Below are positions 26,157 through 34,786 of a stretch of DNA of 64,000 nucleotides, piece after piece. The translations under genes were made by a program, and so were the position numbers. The notes under the pieces are model-generated. The model did not search any database. It was not told where the DNA came from and was given only the letters and a program-made list of their open reading frames with translations. The stretch lies in NCBI RefSeq assembly GCF_000411975.1, contig NZ_ASXG01000092.1:1-64000 (forward strand), read 5' to 3'. Within the stretch, counting starts at the first letter, position 1, and each line of letters starts with the position of its first letter. The stretch is from Amycolatopsis orientalis DSM 43388 (GTDB taxonomy: Bacteria; Actinomycetota; Actinomycetes; Mycobacteriales; Pseudonocardiaceae).

Positions 26157-26318
26157 TCAGTTCTTCGTGACCGTAGCGGTCGCATTCGCGTAACCTCCGC
26201 TAGTCGCGGTCAACGTGTCCGAGGTCCAGCTTCCGTTCTGGGACTTGAACGTAAATGTCTCCCGAAGATTGTCAATGCTTTGACGTTCAAGCTTTGACAA
26301 TCCTGGGGAATCTGGCAT
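26157..26318 (-). pseudogene. Fragment of a small, probably secreted Thr/Ser/Ala-rich protein
   Basis: A 53-codon reading frame whose last 30 codons (TFTFKSQNGSWTSDTL, then SGGYANATATVTKN) have the G/C third-position bias and beta-strand alternation of a genuine exported protein C-terminus. The upstream part reads through a regulatory inverted repeat (26267-26302) and no signal peptide is present, so this looks like a 3' end left after a deletion that fused it to the MarR promoter region. I do not recognise the family. Confidence 0.35.
26267..26302. promoter_or_regulatory. Nested inverted repeats: MarR operator/promoter
   Basis: Outer arms GATTGTCAA (26267-26275) and TTGACAATC (26294-26302) are perfect; an inner TTGA/TCAA pair (26280-26283, 26287-26290) is nested inside. 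TTGACA at 26294-26299 with CATGAT at 26316-26321 (16-base gap) could be the promoter, which would place the transcript start at or next to the GTG of the MarR gene. Confidence 0.65.
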
Positions 26319-26329
26319 GATCGAGAGGC

Positions 26330-26869
26330 GTGAGGGAGCCCGAAAGCGCCGAACCGGATTACTGGACCTTCGTCGACCACGCGGTCCGTTCAGTGAGCGA
26401 AACCCTGCCCGAGGTCGACCCGGACGCGATGCGGCTGGTGATGACCCTGCACCGGGCGACCGACCTGCTGTCCTACGACCTGCACGCACGCCTGGGCGAA
26501 ATCAAGCTGAACGAATCCGCGCAGCTGAGCAGCACCGGCCTGCGGCTGCTGCTGGTGCTGTCGGCGTCCGGCCCGCTGGAACTGCGCCGGGTCGCGGCAC
26601 TGTCGGGCATGAGCCGCGCGGCGGTCTCGGCCGCGATCGAGAACCTGGCCTCGAACGGCCTCGTCGGCAAGGAACCGTCGCGGGAAGACCGGCGGACTGT
26701 GCTGCTGCGCCTGACCCCGGAAGGACAGAAGACGTTCGCCCGCTGCTTCGCGTCCTACAACGCGGGAGAACAGCATTGGGCGGCAACGCTCACCGCGGAC
26801 GAGCGGAGCCAGCTGATCGGGTTGCTCACCAAACTGATGCAGACCAAGGACGTCCAGCGGCGGGCGTAG
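26330..26869 (+). CDS. MarR-family transcriptional regulator
   Basis: A 179-residue MarR protein. Helices of the winged HTH are seen at about 75-125 (LRRVAALSGMSRAAVSAAIENLASNGLV) and the wing at KEPSREDRRTVLLRLTPEG; N- and C-terminal helices form the dimer domain. GTG at 26330 has no well-spaced ribosome site and a promoter-like pair ends just upstream, so a leaderless transcript is plausible. The nested inverted repeat right upstream suggests autoregulation. No target gene is adjacent: downstream 500 bases hold only a remnant. Confidence 0.88.
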   Translation: MREPESAEPDYWTFVDHAVRSVSETLPEVDPDAMRLVMTLHRATDLLSYDLHARLGEIKLNESAQLSSTGLRLLLVLSASGPLELRRVAALSGMSRAAVSAAIENLASNGLVGKEPSREDRRTVLLRLTPEGQKTFARCFASYNAGEQHWAATLTADERSQLIGLLTKLMQTKDVQRRA

Positions 26870-27383
26870 GGTCGCGCCCGCTGCAGAACGCGGCATCCCG
26901 CTGAACCCGGACGGCGCCACTCCTCGCAACGCCTTCGTTCCGAGACCCAGTCCGTGCTTCACAGCCCGTCATCGGTATCGAGAACACTGATGAAGCCCGC
27001 CGCGGAAGGCCTTTCGCTCAAAGGCAGGACTCGGCCGGGCGGGGTCGCGGAACTGGCCATTCCCCGAGTACACCCGGCGCGCCGCCCTCGACGGCACCGA
27101 CCACGAATTCGGCACCACCGCCCGCACCGACGACGGAGGCTCCAACGGCCTGGCCTGCGACGGCTCGATCGGCCTCGGCCTGCTCTCGGGTGAGACACAC
27201 AGACCAGCTATCCGTTACCGCTCACCCTCGAACTCCAGTCCTACCGCCTGCAAGACCGCGCAGAGCCGTCGCCCCGCGGAGATCGTCTCCGCGGGGCCAC
27301 GGCGTCGACAGTGAGACAAGCACGCCGACGAAACGCCGGACGAACTCGCGAGGGCTACGACGTCCCCGAACGACACTGGACGG
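26870..27383. other. Gene-poor stretch with a decayed coding fragment
   Basis: No intact gene is supported here on either strand. The only coding-like signal is the fragment at 27054-27195 described separately. Confidence 0.6.
27054..27195 (+). pseudogene. Coding remnant of unknown family
   Basis: In this frame nearly every codon ends in G or C, and the translation WPFPEYTRRAALDG, then GTTARTDDGGSNGLACDGS, reads like real protein, but there is no start or ribosome site, and codon bias is lost after about 27195. I do not recognise the family. It may be the relic of a gene lost between the MarR and amidohydrolase genes. Confidence 0.3.
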
Positions 27384-28670
27384 TCATGCGCTGCGCGCCA
27401 GCCCCGCCGGTCCCGCAGTGATCAGGTCCTTCTCGATCACGCCTTCCTTGATCACCAGTTCCACCGAATCCGGGTCGGCAAGCAGGGAGATGTCCTTCAG
27501 CGGATCACCCGAAACCGCCACGAGATCGGCGAGTTTGCCCGCTTCCAGGGTGCCGAGGTCGTCGGCAAGGCCGAGCAGCCGGGCGGCGTTGGCGGTGCCC
27601 GCGACGATGGCGTCGGACGGGGACATGCCCAGTTCCACCATGTGCGCCAGTTCGAGCAGGTTCCGGCCGTGCGGGCACACGCCGACGTCGGTGCCGAGCG
27701 CGACCTTTACCCCGGCGGCGAAGGCTTTCGCCACGTTCTCGCGGGCCTTGGCCGACCATCGGACCTTCTTTTCGTACAGGTACGGCGGAACGAGCGCCGG
27801 GTCCGGCACGCGCAGGGCCGCGCTGAGGGTCGGGACGAGCCAGGTTCCCTTTTCCAGCATGAGATCGATGCCTTCGTCGTTGATCTCGTAGCCGTGTTCG
27901 ACGCTGTCGACGCCGCCGCGGATGGCGGCCAGGATCCCGGCGGAGCCCTGTGCGTGCGCGGCGATCTGCCGCGGCCGGGAGTGCCGGTCGAGCTCTTCGC
28001 GGATCAACGCGATCTGCCGTTCGGGGATCCCGAGGTCGTCCGGCTGGTCGGTCGGGCTCGACACGCCGCCGGTCGTGCACACCTTGATCACGTCGGCGCC
28101 CGAGCGGATCAGCCGGCGCACCACCGTGACGACGTCCTCGTCGGTGTCCACGACCCCGAGGCCGGACGGCTCCGCCAGCGGCATCGCGCGGCCGTTGGGC
28201 AGGGTCAGGTCCGCGTGCCCTCCGGTCGGCGACAGCACCGCGACGGCGATGCGGGCGCGCGGGCCGGCGAGCAGGCCCTCGTCGAGCGCGCGCTGGGCGC
28301 CGTGGTCGAGGCCGCCGAGGTCGCGGATCGTGGTGATTCCCGCGTCGAGCGTCGCGCGGAGCCGTTGCGCGGTCTTGTATGCCGCGTAGCTGCCGGCATC
28401 GGCGACGACCGCGCGCGGTCCGTCCTCAATGGACAGTGTGACGTGGACGTGGGTGTCGAAGAAGCCGGGCAGCACGGTGCGGCCGCCGCCGTCGAGGGTG
28501 CGGACCGGGGTCGCGCCGTCCGGGTGCTCCCGGCGCGGTCCGACGTAGGTCAGCCGCCCGTCGGTCGCGACGATTTCGCCGTGCTCGACCGGCGCGCCGC
28601 CGGTGCCGTCGATGATCCGCACGTTGACCAGCCGGATGGTCCCGCCGTTGCGCATGGAAGGCGTCCTCAT
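27384..28670 (-). CDS. Amidohydrolase (imidazolonepropionase/prolidase-like)
   Basis: A 428-residue metal-dependent amidohydrolase. FFDTHVHVT gives the HxH metal pair, GADVIKVCTTGG the probable carboxylated Lys, AAHAQGSAG and EHGYE the two further His, and LGTDVG the catalytic Asp; N- and C-terminal beta segments complete the sandwich. The subgroup includes imidazolonepropionase-like and Xaa-Pro dipeptidase-like enzymes, so a cyclic amide or peptide-like substrate is plausible. The ATG at 28670 overlaps the stop of the upstream MFS gene (ATGA, 28667-28670), so the two are translationally coupled; an ATG at 28655 has a better ribosome site. A paralogue is encoded at 58134-59339. Confidence 0.88.
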   Translation of the reverse strand: MRTPSMRNGGTIRLVNVRIIDGTGGAPVEHGEIVATDGRLTYVGPRREHPDGATPVRTLDGGGRTVLPGFFDTHVHVTLSIEDGPRAVVADAGSYAAYKTAQRLRATLDAGITTIRDLGGLDHGAQRALDEGLLAGPRARIAVAVLSPTGGHADLTLPNGRAMPLAEPSGLGVVDTDEDVVTVVRRLIRSGADVIKVCTTGGVSSPTDQPDDLGIPERQIALIREELDRHSRPRQIAAHAQGSAGILAAIRGGVDSVEHGYEINDEGIDLMLEKGTWLVPTLSAALRVPDPALVPPYLYEKKVRWSAKARENVAKAFAAGVKVALGTDVGVCPHGRNLLELAHMVELGMSPSDAIVAGTANAARLLGLADDLGTLEAGKLADLVAVSGDPLKDISLLADPDSVELVIKEGVIEKDLITAGPAGLARSA

Positions 28671-30124
28671 TTCTCGTGGGGGGTGGAGTGTTCGCGCCGG
28701 GCCCAGGCCAGCGCCAGGACCAGCAGGCCCAGCGCCGCGCACCCGGCGCACACGGTCCAGACGACCGTGTATCCGGTCTCCGCGGGGCCTTCTGCCCCAT
28801 CGGAGAGGAAACTCGAAAGGAGCGTGCCGACGACCGCCGTCGCGACCGAACCGCCGAGCACCTTGACCGTGCTGTAGGTCCCGGACGCGATGCCGACCTG
28901 GTCCGCGGGGGCGGCGCCCGAGAGGTACGCGGGGAGTCCGGCGAGCAGCAGGCCCATGCCCAGCCCGGTCGCGACGAGCGCGGCCAGCACCTCGCCGAGC
29001 GTGCCGTGCAGCAGCGCCATGCTCAGGAAGCCCGCGGCGGAAAGGCCGATTCCGGTCGACAGCACCCCGCGCGTCCCGACACGGGTCGCGATTCGGCCGT
29101 ATACCGTCGATCCCGCCACCGCGGCCAGGAAATTCAGTGCCAGCACGAGCGAAGTCGCCTTGGCCGACAGCCCGAAACCGTAGCCCGCCACCGCGGGTTT
29201 CGTGGCCAGGAAAGTGACGAGCGGGACTTGGTTGCCGAAGAAGCAGACGCCGAAAAGGAGCGTGGCGAGCATCGCCGGCCACATCGCCCGGCTCGCGAAC
29301 AACCGCATGTCCACGAGCGGTCCGGGCACCCGCCGCTCCCACCAGACCCAGCCGGCGAGCACGACGATTCCGCTGCCCAGCGCCGCGATCGTCGACCCGG
29401 CGCCCCAGCCGGTCCGGCTGGCCTGGGACAGGCCCAGCAGCACGAGCGCCAGCGCGACCGACAGGCCGGCCGCGCCCGTCCAGTCGATCTTCCGCACGGA
29501 ACGCGTCGACGACTCCGGGATCAGGAATTTCGTGACCAGACCGCACAACGCGCTCAGCACGACCGGCACGGCGAGCGCCGCCCGCACCCCGCCGAGGAGC
29601 GCTTCCAGCGGGCCGCTGACGAGCCCGCCGAGGACGAGCCCGGCGGTGAGCGAACCGGCCAGCAGGCCGATGGCGCGATCCGCCCGCGGCCCGCTCGCCT
29701 TGTCGCGCACCAAAGCGATTTCGAGGGCGATCCACGCGGCCAGCGGCCCCTGCAACGCCCGGCCGAGCAGCACCACCGGATACGCCGGGGCCACGACGAT
29801 CAGCAGGGAGCCGGCCGCGACCGCCCACACCGCGACGCTCAGCAGCCGCCGGTGGCCGAAGTGGTCGCCCAGCGCGGCGAAAACGGGCACACAGACCGCC
29901 GCGGCCAGCAGGTGCACGCTGGAGAACCAGTTCAACGGGCCGGCGCCGACGTGCAGGGCCGCGCCGAAGCCGGCCAGCAGCGGGCCGTAATAGCCCTGGA
30001 GCATCCCGCTGACCAGTTCGACGCAGACCAGGAAACCGACCACGGACCGCAGGCCGGGGCTGCCTGCGGAAACCCGCGGACCGGACGTCTTCGGCCGGCC
30101 GAGACGGGGGGTCGAAAAGCTCAT
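28667..30124 (-). CDS. MFS transporter, 14-helix drug:H+ antiporter type
   Basis: A 485-residue major facilitator with about 14 hydrophobic helices; PVFAALGDHFGHRRLL is the loop 2-3 motif A, and GLVSGPLEALLGGVRA resembles antiporter motif C. This is the layout of DHA2 exporters, but coupling to an amidohydrolase leaves import of its substrate equally possible. ATG at 30124 has GAGGAG 6 bases upstream. Divergent from an Lrp/AsnC regulator with a 131-base shared promoter region. Confidence 0.87.
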   Translation of the reverse strand: MSFSTPRLGRPKTSGPRVSAGSPGLRSVVGFLVCVELVSGMLQGYYGPLLAGFGAALHVGAGPLNWFSSVHLLAAAVCVPVFAALGDHFGHRRLLSVAVWAVAAGSLLIVVAPAYPVVLLGRALQGPLAAWIALEIALVRDKASGPRADRAIGLLAGSLTAGLVLGGLVSGPLEALLGGVRAALAVPVVLSALCGLVTKFLIPESSTRSVRKIDWTGAAGLSVALALVLLGLSQASRTGWGAGSTIAALGSGIVVLAGWVWWERRVPGPLVDMRLFASRAMWPAMLATLLFGVCFFGNQVPLVTFLATKPAVAGYGFGLSAKATSLVLALNFLAAVAGSTVYGRIATRVGTRGVLSTGIGLSAAGFLSMALLHGTLGEVLAALVATGLGMGLLLAGLPAYLSGAAPADQVGIASGTYSTVKVLGGSVATAVVGTLLSSFLSDGAEGPAETGYTVVWTVCAGCAALGLLVLALAWARREHSTPHEK

Positions 30125-30255
30125 CGCCGCTCCTCGCGTGGGGACGTGGGATCTGTGGCGACAAGTGTCGGAGCCGAACACGATCCGGCCGTAGAATCTC
30201 CGATATCCGTCATCGCGGGCCGGTTGTGGCGGATTCTGCGGACAGGAGGAAACCG

Positions 30256-31281
30256 ATGGCGCAGAATTCCGTCGACGAGCTCGACCTGTTGATCATCAAC
30301 TGCCTGCAAATCCGCCCGCGGGCGTCCTGGAGCGTGCTCGGCCGGGTGCTCGACGTGGACCCGGTGACCGTCGCGCGCCGCTGGGAACGGCTGGAGGCCG
30401 CCGGGCTGGCCTGGGTGAGCTGCTACTTCGCGTTGCCGCATCCGGACCGGGTGATGGCCTACCTCGAGATCGAGGTCGCCGGAACGCAGCTGACCGAGGT
30501 CGCCGAGCAGCTGGTCCGGCACCAGGAGGTCGTCAGCGTGCACCACACCACCGGATCGCGCTCGCTGGTGGCGAGCGTGGTCGGCGCCGATCCCGCCGCG
30601 GTGTCGCACTACGTGTCGGATTCGCTCGCCACGCTCGACGGGATCGCCGCGACCAGAGCCGAGATCGTCACCGGCAAATACAGCGACGCCGGCGAATGGC
30701 GGCTGCGCGCCCTGTCCCCGTCGCAACGGGACGCGCTGCAGGCCGCCTGCCCGCGCCCGGCCGCGGCCCCGGGCGGCGGCCCGGCCAGCCCGGAGGATCA
30801 GCGCATCGTCCGCGCGCTCGCCGCGAACGGCCGCCGGTCGGCGACCGACCTCGCCCGGCAGCTCGGGATCAGCGAAGCGACCGCGCGTCGCCGGCTGAAC
30901 CGGCTTGTCGCGGAGAACCGGGCGACGTTCCGGTGCGAGATTTCCCAGCAGGTGTCGGGCTGGCCGCAGACCGGGATCCTGTGGGCCCGGGCGCCGGTCG
31001 GCGCGCTCGACAGCGTCGCGCGCACCCTCAGCGTGCTCCCCGTGATCCGCGCCTGCCTGACCACGACCGGGCGCAGCAACCTGATGTTGTTCGCCTGGCT
31101 GCGCGATGTGCGCGAACTGCACCAGTTCGAACGCGCGGTCGCCCAGGCCGCGCCGGAGGCGGAGATCATCGACCGCGCGTTCTGCCTCCGCTCGTTCAAA
31201 CGGCTGCAGGTGGTGCTCGACGACAGCGGACGAACCAGCGGGCTGCCCTTGCCGGTCGAAGACCAGACAGAGCCGGTCTGA
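30256..31281 (+). CDS. Lrp/AsnC-family regulator, two-module type
   Basis: A 341-residue protein with two Lrp/AsnC modules: HTH about 6-55 (LDLLIINCLQIRPRASWSVLG) with a ligand domain to about 155, then a second HTH about 180-230 (RRSATDLARQLGISEATARRRL) and a second ligand domain to about 330. AGGAGGA precedes the ATG at 30256. It is divergent from the MFS-amidohydrolase operon, which it probably controls in response to an amino acid or related compound. Confidence 0.9.
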   Translation: MAQNSVDELDLLIINCLQIRPRASWSVLGRVLDVDPVTVARRWERLEAAGLAWVSCYFALPHPDRVMAYLEIEVAGTQLTEVAEQLVRHQEVVSVHHTTGSRSLVASVVGADPAAVSHYVSDSLATLDGIAATRAEIVTGKYSDAGEWRLRALSPSQRDALQAACPRPAAAPGGGPASPEDQRIVRALAANGRRSATDLARQLGISEATARRRLNRLVAENRATFRCEISQQVSGWPQTGILWARAPVGALDSVARTLSVLPVIRACLTTTGRSNLMLFAWLRDVRELHQFERAVAQAAPEAEIIDRAFCLRSFKRLQVVLDDSGRTSGLPLPVEDQTEPV

Positions 31282-31394
31282 CCCTGCCGTCCGAACCGCC
31301 GCCGAGGTGCTGGCTCTGCCTCGGCGTAACGGAACGCCGCGGGACAGCGACTCATCACCGCACGATCCGGCACTGCCGAACCCCGGAGGACGCC

Positions 31395-31541
31395 GTGTCC
31401 GACGATGACCGCAAAGAAACCACCCCGCCGACCCCGGCCGTGCCGCCGCCTCCGTCGGAGTTCGCCTACCCGACCATCGGGACCGAGAAAGTCCTCGACC
31501 GGGGCATCAACCCTGACCCCGCGGAAGACCGCGACGAATGA
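31395..31541 (+). CDS. Small Pro-rich acidic protein of unknown function
   Basis: A 48-residue protein (MSDDDRKETTPPTP..., ending in NPDPAEDRDE), with GTG at 31395 and CGGAGGA 6-7 bases upstream. It is acidic, has a Pro run (PAVPPPPSEF), and has no membrane segment or metal motif; mostly disordered by appearance. Its stop codon overlaps the ATG of the following membrane protein (31538-31541), so the two are made together. I do not recognise the family. Confidence 0.6.
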   Translation: MSDDDRKETTPPTPAVPPPPSEFAYPTIGTEKVLDRGINPDPAEDRDE

Positions 31542-32065
31542 CCACCGGGTCCGAGCCGGCGAGCAGCGAAAAAACCTCCGGATCCGTTATCGCGAACCTG
31601 ATCGACAAAGAGATCGACAATGTGCGCGCGAACGCGAGTGCCCTGCAGGTCCGAGGACTCGCGGTGATCAGTTCCTCGGGAACTCTCGTCACGCTGCTTT
31701 TCGGGCTCTCCGCACTGTCGACGAAAGCGCAGAACTTCATCCTTCCCAGTGCGGTGAAGCTCCCGTTGTACCTGGCGGCCGCATTTCTGGCGCTTGCCGC
31801 GGCCGCGGGGATCTTCACGAACGCTCCGCGCCGAAGCGACGCGATCGCGCTGAAAAACCTCACCCCGTTGATCGCCGAGGACCGGTACTGGAACGCGCCT
31901 TCCTTCTACGCGGAAAGGGAAGTGGCCAAAACCAGGCTGACCGTTCTTCAGAACTCGCGTGCGCTCAATATCCAAACCGCACGGACCTTGCTCGTCGCGA
32001 TCCTTCTCGAGATAGCCGGAGTCGCGTGCGTCACCTGGGCCGTCACGAGCCTGGTCTCGGCCTGA
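31538..32065 (+). CDS. Membrane protein of unknown function, three predicted helices
   Basis: A 175-residue protein: a 40-residue cytoplasmic N-terminus with an amphipathic segment (VIANLIDKEIDNVRANASAL), two close hydrophobic helices (about 44-62 and 74-93), a charged 55-residue middle region (RRSDAIALKNLTPLIAEDRYW), and a third helix (about 152-172). Start ATG overlaps the preceding stop. The topology, two close helices flanked by helical cytoplasmic parts, resembles small membrane effectors of nucleotide-signalling defence systems, but no cyclase or sensor gene is nearby, so that is only a thought. No recognised family. Confidence 0.7.
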   Translation: MTTGSEPASSEKTSGSVIANLIDKEIDNVRANASALQVRGLAVISSSGTLVTLLFGLSALSTKAQNFILPSAVKLPLYLAAAFLALAAAAGIFTNAPRRSDAIALKNLTPLIAEDRYWNAPSFYAEREVAKTRLTVLQNSRALNIQTARTLLVAILLEIAGVACVTWAVTSLVSA

Positions 32066-32093
32066 GTTCGTCGGCCGTCCCCAGCGATGCGAT

Positions 32094-32690
32094 TCAGCGC
32101 TGAGCGTTCCGGGCGGCTCCGCGGCGACGCGCTGCCGCGGTCTTGACCCGGTCCTGGCAGGCGGTCGAACAGAAACGGCGGATGCGGTTGCGACTGGTGT
32201 CGACGAACAGCCGGCCGCAACCCCGCGCCTCGCACGCGCCGACCCGGCTCGCGTGGCCGCCGGCGAGGAACCGGGCAAGGGCTTCGGCGCAGATCGCCGA
32301 CCACATGGGCACGAGCGATGTTTCGGCCGGGTGGTGGTGCAGACGCCAGCGCCCTTCCTCCCGCGCCAGATGCGGATGGGCCGGATACGCCGAGAGCAAC
32401 GTGTTGAGCCGGACCGCGGCACTGTCCTCGTCCCCGGCACGCAAATTGTCCAATACTGCCCTCAATTCACCAGCGAGCTCGGCGAATCCGGGCAGGTCCC
32501 GGGCCGTCAGGTGAGCCGCCGACGGCGGGTCGACCGCAAGGACGTCGGCCAGCGCCGCGACGCCGCCGCTGGCGTCCGGGTGCAGGCGGTTGACGAGATC
32601 CAGCGCGACCAGCAGCCCGGTGTCGGCCCAGACGTCCAAACGCACTTGATCGCCCGCCTCCCCGTTCAGTACTGTCACTGGCGTATTCAC
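32094..32690 (-). CDS. CGNR zinc finger / ABATE-domain protein
   Basis: A 198-residue protein with a helical ABATE-type N-terminal domain (to about 140) and a C-terminal CGNR zinc finger: CEARGCGRLFVD, then RNRIRRFCSTACQ, two Cys pairs with the basic RNR in between. Proteins of this class are presumed DNA- or RNA-binding regulators in actinobacteria. GTG at 32690 is chosen; the in-frame ATG at 32729 would overlap the start codon of the divergent GNAT gene. No clear ribosome site precedes the GTG, so it may be leaderless. Confidence 0.82.
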   Translation of the reverse strand: MNTPVTVLNGEAGDQVRLDVWADTGLLVALDLVNRLHPDASGGVAALADVLAVDPPSAAHLTARDLPGFAELAGELRAVLDNLRAGDEDSAAVRLNTLLSAYPAHPHLAREEGRWRLHHHPAETSLVPMWSAICAEALARFLAGGHASRVGACEARGCGRLFVDTSRNRIRRFCSTACQDRVKTAAARRRGAARNAQR

Positions 32691-32727
32691 CGTACGGCAG
32701 TGACGCAGATCGACGGAAGGGCAGCTC

Positions 32728-33249
32728 ATGCCACGCACCTCGCCCGCGCCGGTCCTGCGTCCGGCGGAGCCGGCCGACCTGCCCCGCATCGCCGCCGCGT
32801 GGGAAGCCGCCTGGCTCGACGGGCACCGCGGCCGCGTGCCGGACGAACTCATGGCAGCACGCGATTCCCGGCACTTCACCACCTTCGCGGCCGACCACCT
32901 GAGCACCACCGTGGTCGCCACCGACGGCGGGACGAACCTGCTCGGACTGGTCATCGTCGGAACCGGCGACGGAGAGGTGATCCAACTCGCCGTGGACCGG
33001 GCCGCGCGAGGCGCCGGTGTCGGGTCCGCCCTGCTCCACGCCGCCGAACGGATGATCGCGAAAACAAACCAGGAAGCGTGGCTGGCTGTGGTCCCCGCCA
33101 ACACGACCGCCCGACGCCTCTACGAACGAGCCGGCTGGCACGACGCCGGACCGGTCCTGCACCGAGCCCCGACCCGGCAGGGCACCGTGCCCGTTCCGGT
33201 GCACCGCTACGTCAAAACCGTTCGCCCCGGCGCAGCGGACAACCCGTAA
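32728..33249 (+). CDS. GNAT-family N-acetyltransferase
   Basis: A 173-residue single-domain GNAT. LAVDRAARGAGVGSALLHAAE (only the centre ARGAGVG matters) is the acetyl-CoA pyrophosphate loop, and NTTARRLYERAGWHDAG is the C-terminal motif with the conserved Asn and Tyr. GGAAGGG precedes the ATG. The acceptor is unknown; the divergent CGNR regulator may share its promoter. Confidence 0.88.
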   Translation: MPRTSPAPVLRPAEPADLPRIAAAWEAAWLDGHRGRVPDELMAARDSRHFTTFAADHLSTTVVATDGGTNLLGLVIVGTGDGEVIQLAVDRAARGAGVGSALLHAAERMIAKTNQEAWLAVVPANTTARRLYERAGWHDAGPVLHRAPTRQGTVPVPVHRYVKTVRPGAADNP

Positions 33250-33500
33250 GCCGCGACAGCAGCCGTGCCGGCCATCAGCGGGAAGTCCGCATCGATCCAA
33301 GCGGCCTTGGACAACCTGGAAGGCGGGTGCGCTGAAGCGGTATCGCCGAGCCGTTCCCCTCGCTGGGGGCGGACTGCCCTGCCCTAGCGGCACCGACGCC
33401 GATCGGTCGCCCCTCGGAACCCGGCCTTCACTCTCCTGCAACGGGTTTGCCCGGCAGGCGTCGCGCCGTCCCCGCCCGCCGATGTCTCAGCAAGCTCTTG

Positions 33501-34664
33501 CTATCCGCGGAGACTCCTCAGCCCGGTGCAGATTTCGCTGATCAGGATCTCGGGCTGTTCGAGAGCCGGAAAATGTCCGCCCTTGCTGGCCTCGCCGTAG
33601 TGGATCAAATTGCAATAGGTGTCTTCGATCCAGCTTCGCGGCAGGCGCGGAATGTCTCGCGGGAACACGGTCACCGCGACCGGCAGGGTCAGTTTCGGGC
33701 CGGCCATGCTGGCCGATCGGTTCTCCCAGTAGATGCGGGCGGACGACGCGGCGCTGTTGGTGAACCAGTAGAGCGATATCGCGTCCAGCATGTCGTCGAT
33801 GCGGAGCGCGTCCTCGGCGAGGCCGCGGTTGTCCGTCTTGGACTGGAACTTTTCGTAGATCCAGGCTGCCTGGCCGGCCGGGGAATCCGCCAGGGCGAAT
33901 CCGACGGTCTCCGGTTTCGTGCCTTGAAGGTGGTTCGATCCGCCGAGTTCGCCGGTGTAGCGGGCGAGTCCGTCTACGGCCTCGCGCTCGTCGGGAGACA
34001 GCGTTTCCGGGATTTGCGCGGGAAAAGCGTAGGGGGTGTTCAAGTGAATTCCGAGCAGCCCCTCGGGTCGCATGGCGCCGAGAGCGGTGGTCACGACCGA
34101 ACCCCAGTCACCGCCTTGCGCCGCCCACTTGTCGTAGCCGAGACGCCGCATCAGTTCCGCCCATGCGGCGGCGATGCGCGACACCGTCCAGCCCGTTGCG
34201 GCCGGCTTGCCGGAGAACCCGAATCCGGGCAGGGACGGAATGACGACGTCAAAGGAATCTTCGACGGCGCCGCCGAACGCGACCGGGTCGGTGAGCGGGC
34301 CGATCAGGTTCAGGAATTCGGCGATCGAGCCCGGCCATCCGTGGGTGAGGATCAGCGGCAGCGCGTCCGGATTCTTGGACCGGACGTGGACGAAGTGGAT
34401 GTCCAGCCCGTCGATCGCAGTGAGGAATTGGGGGAAGCGATTGAGCTCCGACTCGAACCGGCGCCAGTCGTAGTGTCGTTCCCAATAGGCGACGAGCGAT
34501 CGGGCGTTCTCCACGCGGACGCCTTGCGACCAGTCGGGGACCGTTTCCGGATCCGGCCAGCGAGTCCGGGCCAGCCGCTGCTTGAGGTCCGCGATCGCGG
34601 CGTCCGGGAGCGCGACGCGGAACGGGCGGACCAGGTCCGATGGCGCGGCGGCCGGTGCGGTCAT
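33501..34664 (-). CDS. Epoxide hydrolase (alpha/beta hydrolase, EHN type)
   Basis: A 387-residue microsomal-type epoxide hydrolase. The N-terminal EHN region (PFRVALPDAAIADLKQRLAR) precedes the alpha/beta hydrolase core with LTHGWPGS (oxyanion HGWP), GGDWGS with the nucleophilic Asp, Tyr residues in the cap, and a C-terminal His in GGHFPALEQPE. It opens epoxides to diols. GAGGAG 9 bases before the ATG at 34664. Divergent from a TetR gene with two strong palindromes between, so expression is very likely inducible. Confidence 0.9.
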   Translation of the reverse strand: MTAPAAAPSDLVRPFRVALPDAAIADLKQRLARTRWPDPETVPDWSQGVRVENARSLVAYWERHYDWRRFESELNRFPQFLTAIDGLDIHFVHVRSKNPDALPLILTHGWPGSIAEFLNLIGPLTDPVAFGGAVEDSFDVVIPSLPGFGFSGKPAATGWTVSRIAAAWAELMRRLGYDKWAAQGGDWGSVVTTALGAMRPEGLLGIHLNTPYAFPAQIPETLSPDEREAVDGLARYTGELGGSNHLQGTKPETVGFALADSPAGQAAWIYEKFQSKTDNRGLAEDALRIDDMLDAISLYWFTNSAASSARIYWENRSASMAGPKLTLPVAVTVFPRDIPRLPRSWIEDTYCNLIHYGEASKGGHFPALEQPEILISEICTGLRSLRG

Positions 34665-34700
34665 CGTCCGGTTCTCCTCGGGTCGTGGTGCTGCAACCTG

Positions 34701-34749
34701 TTTGCACACCCATGTGCAAAGCTACGCGATTGCACACCGGTGTGCAATC
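34701..34749. promoter_or_regulatory. Double TetR operator between epoxide hydrolase and regulator
   Basis: Site A (34701-34720) has arms TTTGCACA / TGTGCAAA with a 4-base centre; site B (34728-34749) is a perfect 22-base palindrome (half-site GATTGCACACC). Centres are 28 bases apart. A TAGAAT hexamer follows at 34751-34756, so site B covers the presumed promoter of the TetR gene. Confidence 0.85.
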
Positions 34750-34786
34750 GTAGAATGACCCGAATGGAGACCTCGGGACGTGCGGC

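Noticed and set aside
30125..30255. Operator for the Lrp regulator, around GTGTCGG...GAACAC
   Set aside because: The symmetry is broken by mismatches and no second copy is seen; a site probably exists but I cannot place it.
31538..32065. The membrane protein as a CBASS or Pycsar effector
   Set aside because: Topology alone is compatible, but there is no cyclase, nucleotide sensor or other defence gene within reach.
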